Of a DNA stretch of 64,000 nt, positions 57,857-64,000 are shown in pieces. A model generated the notes under the pieces. It worked only from the letters and a program-made list of their open reading frames with translations. It was not told the DNA's origin and ran no database searches. The first letter of the stretch is position 1. Every line of letters starts with the position of its first letter. The translations under genes were made by a program, and so were the position numbers. Source of the DNA: Myxococcales bacterium (GTDB lineage: Bacteria; Myxococcota_A; Bradymonadia; UBA7976; UBA1532). The stretch lies in NCBI GenBank assembly GCA_020633555.1, contig JACKDL010000009.1:1-64000 (forward strand), in the 5' to 3' direction.

Positions 57857-59790
57857 TCGGGGATGGGCGGCACCGCGGGGATGCTGTAGGGCTCGCGGCC
57901 CTCGCTGGGCAGCGGCGCGCGGGGGGCCGACGGGCTCGCCGCGGCGGGCGGCGCGTCCATGTCCACGTCCACCGCGGGGGTGGCGATCCGCGGCGGCGCC
58001 AGCGGCGCCAGCCGAGCGCGGAAGTCGAAGGCCATGCCCACCAGCCCCACGCCCTGGTCCCGCACGGTGGTCTTGATGGTCTTGCCCAGCTCGCTGGGGT
58101 TGCCCGACGGGTCGGTGACCGTCGACACGTCGAAGCTGACCTCCAGCTTGGACAGCAGCGTCCGGGCTGAGGCCTGGAGGTCATCGCCGGCGGCCTCGCC
58201 CCCCTCGGCCACGGCGTCGCCCGCCGCCGCCGCCGCCTCGCTGGCGGCGTCCACCGCGGCGTCGCCCGCGGCGAGCAGGGCGTCGGCCTCGTCGCCGGCG
58301 TCTTCGGACGGCCCATCCGGCGCGGCCGGCATCGGCGCCAGCCGGCGCAGGTAGTCGGTGGCGTCGTAGGTGGCCCGGAGCACGCCCTCGGTCTGGTCCA
58401 GCAGGGTCAGGTGCATGCGGGTCATGACCTCGCTGGCCTTGCCCTCACCGTCCCGCAGCCAGTCCGGCGGGCGGATGTCGCGGATGGCCTTCTTCGTCAG
58501 CTCGCCCGCGGCCAGCGCGGTGGCCGCCGCCAGCCCGCCCTGCGCGGCGTCGCCCGCGGCGTCCAGCCCAGCCTGTGCGGCCGCCTCGGCGTCGCCGAGC
58601 GCCCCGGCCACCGCGTCGCCGGCCGCCTGCGCCGCCCCGGCGGCGTCCACCACCGGCTTGGGCAGCGCCCCCAGCGGCGCCAGCACGTCCACCGCGTGGC
58701 CGACCGACGAGATGATGCCCTGCGAGGTGTCGCCGATGGTGGCGGTCATGGCCTCCAGCAGCAGGCTGCCGTCCAGGCTGGGGAGGGACTCCTTCTGGTC
58801 CATGCCCTTGCTGAGCTTCTGCTTCACCAGCTCGGCGGCCCGGCCGGCGGCCGCCGCCACCCCCTTGCCCTGCTCCACCGCGAAGCCCTGCAGCAGCTCG
58901 GCCATCTGGCTGGGATCCGCCGGCTCGAACTCGCCCTCGGCCAGCTTGCTCAGGCCCTCGGTGGCCACCTTGGTGATCTTCGTCACCTGCTCGGACTGGT
59001 TCTCCACCACCTTCATGAAGGCCGGGATCACCCGGCTGGGAGCCGGCGCCTCGGCGTCGTTCTGCAGGAGCTTCAGCAGCCCCTCCGAGGTCCGGCCCGC
59101 CAGGGTCTCCAGGTCCTCGCCCGTCTTCACGGCCGTCTTGACCAGCTTCTCGCCGAGCTGGGTGGCCTTGTTCAGCAGGTTCGCGGGATCGGCCAGCCCC
59201 AGGAGCTGGTTGGCGAAGCCCTGGCTGCCCTCTTCCAGGGCCACCTGGGTGCTGTTGGCCACGCTCTGCAGCTTGTCGGCCACCTCGGACAGGTCGGGCC
59301 ACGGCCAGCCGGCGTAGCGCAGGAGGTCCAGCGTGATGTTGTAGATCTTGCGCTGGAGGTCCAGGGCCTCGCACTCGAGCTTCGCGATGATGGGGAACAG
59401 GGGCGGCAGGATGGGGTCGGGCTTGACCTCCTCGTACTCGGCCTCCTGCTCGGTGAGCGGATCGCCCTCCATCTCCAGGTCGTCCTGGGCGGCGTTGCCC
59501 TCGGCCACCGACGGCGGGACGATCTCGCGCAGCTCCACGCGCACCCAGCCCAGGCAGGTGCGGGCCACCAGCCGGGCCACATGGTCGAGCACCTCGCTGT
59601 CGCTCAGGCCCGCCACCATGAAGGCGTTGTACTGTTCGCCCAGCACCCGGCGCAGGGTCTCCAGGTTCGCGGGCTCCTGCGCGAACATGTTGAGGAAGCG
59701 CCGGGCCTCGCCCTCATCGCGAAAGTCGACCAGCTCGCTCGGGCTGAGCACGGTCATCTTCCGGTCGTCGGCGTAGAAGTTGACCTTCAT
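57778..59790 (-). CDS. Unrecognised 670-residue helical protein
   Basis: There is no signal peptide or membrane helix. Residues 1-100 form a compact alpha/beta region (MKVNFYADDRKMTVLSPSEL, EARRFLNMFAQEPANLETLRRVLG, VRVELREIVPP). The following ~450 residues are mostly amphipathic helix (LLNKATQLGEKLVKTAVKTG, NQSEQVTKITKVATEGLSKL, AGRAAELVKQKLSKGM, then Ala/Gly/Asp-rich AAGDAVAGALGDAEAAAQAG), recalling phasins or apolipoproteins. A beta-like piece (LLSKLEVSFDVSTV, VGLVGMAFDFRARLAP) precedes a Pro-rich tail (PPIPDYNFPEIDLPPWDILG). GAGGG stands before the ATG. Candidates include a granule or lipid-surface protein, or a secretion-system component, but no family was recognised. Confidence 0.72.
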   Translation of the reverse strand: MKVNFYADDRKMTVLSPSELVDFRDEGEARRFLNMFAQEPANLETLRRVLGEQYNAFMVAGLSDSEVLDHVARLVARTCLGWVRVELREIVPPSVAEGNAAQDDLEMEGDPLTEQEAEYEEVKPDPILPPLFPIIAKLECEALDLQRKIYNITLDLLRYAGWPWPDLSEVADKLQSVANSTQVALEEGSQGFANQLLGLADPANLLNKATQLGEKLVKTAVKTGEDLETLAGRTSEGLLKLLQNDAEAPAPSRVIPAFMKVVENQSEQVTKITKVATEGLSKLAEGEFEPADPSQMAELLQGFAVEQGKGVAAAAGRAAELVKQKLSKGMDQKESLPSLDGSLLLEAMTATIGDTSQGIISSVGHAVDVLAPLGALPKPVVDAAGAAQAAGDAVAGALGDAEAAAQAGLDAAGDAAQGGLAAATALAAGELTKKAIRDIRPPDWLRDGEGKASEVMTRMHLTLLDQTEGVLRATYDATDYLRRLAPMPAAPDGPSEDAGDEADALLAAGDAAVDAASEAAAAAGDAVAEGGEAAGDDLQASARTLLSKLEVSFDVSTVTDPSGNPSELGKTIKTTVRDQGVGLVGMAFDFRARLAPLAPPRIATPAVDVDMDAPPAAASPSAPRAPLPSEGREPYSIPAVPPIPDYNFPEIDLPPWDILGEGGGSPGAPG

Positions 59791-59946
59791 CGCACCCTCA
59801 CACAGGGGGGGCGGGCGCCCCGTGGATCTGCGGACGCCGTACGGTAGCATGACGCCCGCGGTCCAGGCCCAAACAGGCCGCCGCCTCCATCATTCCAGGC
59901 GGTTGCGCGGCGCGGTCCGCGCGCCCGGCACCGTAAGGGAGGGCCC

Positions 59947-61758
59947 ATGGCACCTCAGACCGCCCGCGGCCGGGCCGCCGCGGCCCTGGCCTTCACGCTC
60001 GCCGGCGCGCTGCTGGCCTGCACCAGCGCCGAGCCACAGGGCCCCTGCGGCGGCGCCTGCGTGGCCGGGCAGACCTGCGTGGACGACCGCTGCGTGTGGC
60101 CCGCGGGCGCGGACGGCGGCGCCCCGGCCTGTGTGGACGACGGCGACTGCGCGGGCGGCCGCTGCGTGGACGGCGAGTGCTTCGCGGCGGTGTGCGAGGA
60201 CGGCGGCGAGCGCCCCTGCGAGAGCGCCTGCGGGGCGGGCATCCAGCGCTGCCGCGGCGGCGTGTGGCGCCCCTGCACCGCCCCCAGCCCCCAGGCCACG
60301 GAGCTGTGCGGCGACGCGGTGGACGAGGACTGCGACGGGCAGCTCGACGAGGGCTGCGAGGGCTGCGCCGACGGCCAGCAGCGGGCCTGCGAGACGGCCT
60401 GCGGGGCCGGCCTGGAGGCCTGCGCGGGCGGCGCCTGGGCCGCCTGCGACGCGCCCCGCCCGGCCGAGGAGGCCTGCGCCGACGCCGGCGACGAGGACTG
60501 CGACGGCCAGGTGGACGAGGGCTGCGCCGCCTGCGAGGCGGGGACCTCCCGCCCGTGCGCCACGGCGTGCGGCGCGGGCGAAGAGGTCTGCGCCGAGGGC
60601 ACCTTCGCCGCCTGCGATGCCCCCGCCCCCGACGCCGACGGCCGGTGCCCCGGCGCTCCGGGCTGCGACGAGGCCAGCCGGCTGCCCCGGGGCGCCTCGC
60701 GTCTCACCGGCAACGAGGTGGACGCCCGGTTCCCCAAGCCCGTCTGGACCGGCGCGGGGTGGGCGGTGTTCTGGGGCCAGAGCCAGGGCATCGACGGCGA
60801 CGTGTGGTTGGCGCTGCGCGACGCCGACGGCCGCCCGGCCGGCGCCCCGCGGGTGGTGCTGGATCGGCACTTCGCCGACGCGGTGTGGCTGGGCGACGCC
60901 TTCTTCGTGGCGGGGGTCGAGGGGGGCCAGGTGGCCTTCGCCCGGCCCGCCGCCGACGGCGCCCGGGGCCTGGTCACCGAGCCCTTCCGCCTGCCCACCG
61001 GCAGCTTCAGCGAGGGCCAGCTCGCGGTCGGGCCCGCCGGCATCGGCGTGGCGTGGAGCGACGGCCTGGAGTCGGTGTGGTTCATGCGGCTGGACCGCGA
61101 CGCCCGGGAGCTGGCGGCCCCTGTGCAGGTGGCCGAGGCGCCGGGGCGCCAGCACGACCCGAGCCTGGTGGCCGACGCCAACGGCTTCACCGTGGCCTGG
61201 AAGGACGACCGGGCCGATCCCGACGGCAACGGCGCGCCCGCCGTGTACGTGCGGCAGCTCACCGTGGACGGCACCCCCCGGGGGCCCGCCCGGCGCATCG
61301 CCGGCGGCACCAGCCCCAGCCTGGCGCGTCTGGCCGGTGGCGGCTACCTGCTGGCCTTCGTAGACCACCGCGACGGCCGCAACGACGACGTGTACGTGAC
61401 CCCGCTGACCTCGGCCGGCGAGCGCGCCGGCCCCGACGTGCTGCTCAGCGACTCGCCCGCCAACGCCCGCGCGCCCAGCGTGGCGGCCCTGGGCGCCGGC
61501 GCGGCGGTGGCGTGGCACGACCGCCGGCAGGACCCCGCCGACGCCATCCGCGTGGCCCGGCTGGACGCCCAGGGGAACCCCGTGGGCGGGGTCGAGGCAG
61601 TGACCGACGGTGCGGCCCCTGCCATCCACCCCGCGCTCACGGTGGGCGAGGCCGACCGCCTGGCGGTGTCGTGGATGGACCGCCGCCACACCGACGAGGC
61701 CTTCGGCCCGGCCGCCGCGTACGCGGTGGTGGGCCCCCTGCTCTGCCCCGAGGAGTGA
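59947..61758 (+). CDS. Lipoprotein with MopE-like metal-binding motifs and beta-propeller region
   Basis: The 603-residue protein has a lipoprotein signal (LAGALLAC) and a Cys-rich first third. The motif DEDCDGQLDEGC, and again DEDCDGQVDEGC, is the MopE-type putative metal-binding motif of Pfam; each is followed by a CGAG-type module (ETACGAGLEACAGGAWAAC). The remaining ~380 residues look like a repeated beta-propeller (PKPVWTGAGWAVFWG, PSLVADANGFTVAWKDDR, SVAALGAGAAVAWHDRR, LTVGEADRLAVSWMDRR). GGGAGGG lies just before the ATG; a -10-like TAGCAT lies at 59845-59850. It is followed after 4 bp by a methyltransferase gene. Surface display is likely; role unknown. Confidence 0.83.
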   Translation: MAPQTARGRAAAALAFTLAGALLACTSAEPQGPCGGACVAGQTCVDDRCVWPAGADGGAPACVDDGDCAGGRCVDGECFAAVCEDGGERPCESACGAGIQRCRGGVWRPCTAPSPQATELCGDAVDEDCDGQLDEGCEGCADGQQRACETACGAGLEACAGGAWAACDAPRPAEEACADAGDEDCDGQVDEGCAACEAGTSRPCATACGAGEEVCAEGTFAACDAPAPDADGRCPGAPGCDEASRLPRGASRLTGNEVDARFPKPVWTGAGWAVFWGQSQGIDGDVWLALRDADGRPAGAPRVVLDRHFADAVWLGDAFFVAGVEGGQVAFARPAADGARGLVTEPFRLPTGSFSEGQLAVGPAGIGVAWSDGLESVWFMRLDRDARELAAPVQVAEAPGRQHDPSLVADANGFTVAWKDDRADPDGNGAPAVYVRQLTVDGTPRGPARRIAGGTSPSLARLAGGGYLLAFVDHRDGRNDDVYVTPLTSAGERAGPDVLLSDSPANARAPSVAALGAGAAVAWHDRRQDPADAIRVARLDAQGNPVGGVEAVTDGAAPAIHPALTVGEADRLAVSWMDRRHTDEAFGPAAAYAVVGPLLCPEE

Positions 61759-61762
61759 GCTC

Positions 61763-62806
61763 ATGTTCGACCGCGTGTGGCGCCTGGCCCTGGACCAGAT
61801 GGAGCAGGGGCGGATCCCTGACGCCGTGATCCGGGCCGGCATCCGGCGCCTGCTCGCCCGGCGCCTGGCTGAGCTGGGCGACGACCCCGTGGCGGCCGCC
61901 GAGCGGGTCGAGGCCCACCTTCAAGCCCTGGCCGCGAGCCCTATCGCCGTGGCCACCGACGCCGCCAACGCCCAGCACTACGAGGTGCCGGCCCCGTTCT
62001 TCCAGGTCATGCTGGGGCCCCGGCGCAAGTACAGCGCGTGCGCGTGGCCCGCCGGCGTGACCACCCTGGCCCAGGCCGAGGACCACAGCCTGGCCGAGAC
62101 CCTGCGGCGGGCCGACGTACAGGCCGGCCAGCGGGTGCTGGAGCTGGGCTGCGGCTGGGGCAGCCTGAGCCTGTTCGCCGCCGAGCGGCTGCCCGGCGTG
62201 CGCTGGGTGGCGGTGAGCAACTCGGCGAGCCAGCGGGCGTTCATCGAGGCCGAGGCCGACCGCCGTGGGCTGGGCAACCTGCAGGTGATCACCGCCGACG
62301 CCAACACCTTCGCGCCGCCCGCCGACGCCGGCCCCTTCGACCGGGTGGTGTCGGTGGAGATGTTCGAGCACATGCGCCACTGGCAGGCCTTGCTGGCCCG
62401 CATCCACGGCTGGCTGAAGCCCGGCGGGCGGCTATTCGTGCACCACTTCAGCCACTGGCAGCACCCGTACCTGTTCGAGGACCGGGGCGAGGCCGACTGG
62501 ATGAGCCGCGAGTTCTTTTCGGGCGGCCAGATGCCCTACGACCGCCAGCTCGACCGCTGCCAGGCCCACCTGCGGGTGGAGCGCCGCTGGCGCTGGTCGG
62601 GCCCCGACTACAGCCGCACCCTCGAGGCCTGGCTGACCCGGCTGGACGACCAGCCGCAGGCGGCCCTGCAGGCCCTCCAGGGCCACCCCGAGCCCGCCCG
62701 CGCCCTGCAACGGTGGCGGGTGTTCCTCATGGCCTGCAGCGAGCTGTTCGCCTACGACGGCGGGCGCCAGTGGGGGGTCACCCACGTGCGCATGGTGCGC
62801 CCTTGA
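61763..62806 (+). CDS. Cyclopropane-fatty-acyl-phospholipid synthase-like SAM methyltransferase
   Basis: The 347-residue protein shows the CFA-synthase family pattern: AQHYEVPAPFFQVMLGPRRKYSACAW (70-95) matches the family's 'HYD.p..Fy.l.Lg....YScay'. The SAM-binding motif is VLELGCGWGSLSLFAAERL. VSNSASQRAFIEAEADRRGL and FDRVVSVEMFEHMRHW (the V-S-V-E-M-x-E-H motif, bicarbonate/catalytic region in CFA synthase) complete it. It is shorter than E. coli CFA synthase (382), lacking most of the N-terminal lipid-binding domain. That agrees with the shorter family branch that methylates diverse lipid or small-molecule substrates. It lies 4 bp after the lipoprotein gene, in one operon. Confidence 0.88.
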   Translation: MFDRVWRLALDQMEQGRIPDAVIRAGIRRLLARRLAELGDDPVAAAERVEAHLQALAASPIAVATDAANAQHYEVPAPFFQVMLGPRRKYSACAWPAGVTTLAQAEDHSLAETLRRADVQAGQRVLELGCGWGSLSLFAAERLPGVRWVAVSNSASQRAFIEAEADRRGLGNLQVITADANTFAPPADAGPFDRVVSVEMFEHMRHWQALLARIHGWLKPGGRLFVHHFSHWQHPYLFEDRGEADWMSREFFSGGQMPYDRQLDRCQAHLRVERRWRWSGPDYSRTLEAWLTRLDDQPQAALQALQGHPEPARALQRWRVFLMACSELFAYDGGRQWGVTHVRMVRP

Positions 62807-62819
62807 GCGGCCCTGGGCG

Positions 62820-63926
62820 TCAGCGGGCCAGCTCGGCGGCGTCCGCAAGGCAGCCGGCGGCGCTGTCCAGGGTGCGCTTGGGCTCGCCGGGCTGCTCGCC
62901 GGCCAGCGGCGGGGCCACCTCCACCAGGTCGTAGCCCACCAGCGGGAAGCGCGCCCCGATGCGGCGGGTGAGGGTCGAAACCTGCGCCGGGCTCAGGCCG
63001 CCCGGCTCGGGGGTGCCCGTGGCCGACGCGAAGGCCGGATCCAGCCCGTCGATGTCGTTGCTGACGTACAGGGCGTCCACCCCGCGGGCCTCGAACCGGG
63101 CGATGATCTCGTCGGCCACCGCCTCGATGGGCCGCTCGGCCAGCTCGGCCGGCCAGTACTGGCGCACCCCCAGCGTGCCCTCCCAGTGGGCCCGGTCGCG
63201 CCCGCTGGCCCGGATGCCCACCTGCACCAGCCGCCCGTCGCGGCCCAGCAGCTCGTTGGCGTGGTACGCCCAGGTGGCGAAGCAGTAGCGCACCCCCAGG
63301 CGGTGGGGGAGCAGATCGGTGTGGGCGTCGAAGTGCAGCAGCCCCAGCCGACGCCCGCCGTCCCGCTCATGCCGCCGCCAGGCCGCCGCGAAGGCCGGCC
63401 AGCCCACGCTGTGATCGCCGCCCAGCACCACCGGCACGGCCCCGGGCGCGAGCACCGCCAACGCGTCGAGGGCCCGTTCGGCCAAGGCCAGCGGCGACAC
63501 TGGCAGGGCCCGGTGGGGATCGCCGTAGAGCGCCGCGCGGCACTCGGCGATCTGCGCGGGCGACAGCATCTCCTCGCTGAGCAGGTGGGGGATCACGCGC
63601 ACGTCGCCCACGTCCACCACGTCCGGGGCCCGCAGGGGGTGATCGGGCTGCCGCAGCAGGTGGGCCCGCAGGGCGGCCGGCGCGCGGTTCGCCCCCCGGG
63701 TGAAGCCGGCGCCCGCGTCGCTGGGCACCCCCAGCACCACCACCCGCGCCTGATGCAGGCGGCACAGCGCTCGCCGCCACGCCGCCTCGATGTCGTCGGG
63801 CCCCTGGGCGCCGTACAGGGCCTGCTGCAGCGCCTGCTGCTCAGCCACGCCGGTGGACACCACGTACACGCCGCCCCCGGCGGGGCGCAGGAATGCGGTC
63901 AGCTCGTCCAGATGTTTGCTCGCCAT
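62820..63926 (-). CDS. Arginase/agmatinase/formiminoglutamase-family hydrolase
   Basis: The 368-residue protein has the ureohydrolase manganese motifs: PVVLGGDHSVGWP (first His), LLHFDAHTDLLP (Asp-x-His-x-Asp) and YVSNDIDGLDPAFAS (Asp-x-Asp). GVPSDAGAGFTRGANRAPAALRAHLL is the family N-terminal signature and GTPEPGGLSPAQV and GYDLVEVAPPL the C-terminal one. It hydrolyses a guanidino or formimino group to urea, ammonia or formamide. It is longer at the N-terminus (about 60 extra residues) than typical agmatinases (~300). Arginase, agmatinase, guanidinobutyrase or formiminoglutamase cannot be told apart here. It is convergent with the methyltransferase gene, separated by 13 bp. Confidence 0.9.
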   Translation of the reverse strand: MASKHLDELTAFLRPAGGGVYVVSTGVAEQQALQQALYGAQGPDDIEAAWRRALCRLHQARVVVLGVPSDAGAGFTRGANRAPAALRAHLLRQPDHPLRAPDVVDVGDVRVIPHLLSEEMLSPAQIAECRAALYGDPHRALPVSPLALAERALDALAVLAPGAVPVVLGGDHSVGWPAFAAAWRRHERDGGRRLGLLHFDAHTDLLPHRLGVRYCFATWAYHANELLGRDGRLVQVGIRASGRDRAHWEGTLGVRQYWPAELAERPIEAVADEIIARFEARGVDALYVSNDIDGLDPAFASATGTPEPGGLSPAQVSTLTRRIGARFPLVGYDLVEVAPPLAGEQPGEPKRTLDSAAGCLADAAELAR

Positions 63927-63932
63927 GCACTC

Positions 63933-63938
63933 AGCCTA
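63933..63938 (-). promoter_or_regulatory. -10 hexamer placed for a leaderless transcript
   Basis: On the minus strand TAGGCT ends 7 bases before the ATG at 63926, so transcription would start at the start codon. No ribosome site fits in between, and no strong -35 is evident. Confidence 0.4.
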
Positions 63939-63960
63939 CATCGCGGGCCGGCGGGCGGTC

Positions 63961-63969
63961 TGCTAGTCT
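63961..63969 (+). promoter_or_regulatory. Extended -10 element for a gene beyond the right edge
   Basis: TGCTAGTCT fits TGnTAnnnT and is followed by AGGAGGGG (63987-63994), a good ribosome site. A plus-strand gene probably starts within or just past the window end; its start codon is not seen. Confidence 0.4.
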
Positions 63970-64000
63970 CCGCGGGGCAGGTGAGCAGGAGGGGCGACAC

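Overview
The window is very GC-rich DNA with tightly packed genes, frequent GTG/TTG starts and 4-base stop/start overlaps. It is most likely a chromosome segment of a member of the Myxococcota. The evidence is the long arrays of the CDDGN-type myxobacterial cysteine-rich repeat, a MYXO-CTERM-like C-terminus, MopE-like DEDCDGxxDEGC motifs, Gly-Ala-Met spacers behind lipoprotein cysteines, and an unusual number of secreted lipoproteins. No rRNA, tRNA, CRISPR array, insertion sequence or prophage was seen.

Layout. 1-9 kb: a truncated serine protease lipoprotein, a PiT-like membrane protein overlapping a 2-oxoglutarate dioxygenase, a TIR/nSTAND1/TPR signalling or defence protein, an unknown membrane protein, and a small DNA-binding-like gene overlapping a chloramphenicol-acetyltransferase-like enzyme. 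9-20.5 kb: a Gly-rich lipoprotein, the sbcD-sbcC nuclease operon (sbcC broken by about eleven frameshifts, with an SOS-box-like palindrome in front), a CaiB-type CoA transferase, an ApaH-like hydrolase and a Kef-type antiporter. 20.6-30.7 kb: a 2603-residue cysteine-rich lipoprotein ending in a lamin-tail domain and a c-type haem site, a pentahaem cytochrome, and an 880-bp non-coding region with a 33-bp tandem repeat and four strong hairpins.

30.7-40 kb: a run of plus-strand genes (PLP epimerase-like enzyme, orphan ABC ATPase, lipoprotein, NhaC antiporter, pentahaem cytochrome, dihaem peroxidase, small anchored protein, C45 Ntn-hydrolase, lipoprotein). 40-49 kb: a 1779-residue IPT/Kelch-like lipoprotein paired with an outer-membrane barrel, then an efflux-type adaptor overlapping an Opp-type ATPase, and a TauE-type permease. 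49-64 kb: a penicillin-acylase lipoprotein, three unknown membrane or coiled-coil genes in one operon, a 1215-residue secreted protein with a MYXO-CTERM-like tail, an unrecognised 670-residue helical protein, a MopE-motif lipoprotein, a cyclopropane-synthase-like methyltransferase and an arginase-family enzyme.

Themes. Four proteins carry c-type haem sites and two of them are pentahaem paralogues, so periplasmic or surface redox chemistry is prominent. About a dozen proteins are predicted lipoproteins, consistent with an elaborate outer surface. Several genes have a recurring extended -10 element (TGnTAnnnT), and a few have a -10 hexamer only 7-9 bases before the start codon, which predicts leaderless or near-leaderless mRNAs. 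All functions are inferred from sequence motifs recognised by eye; no database search was run.
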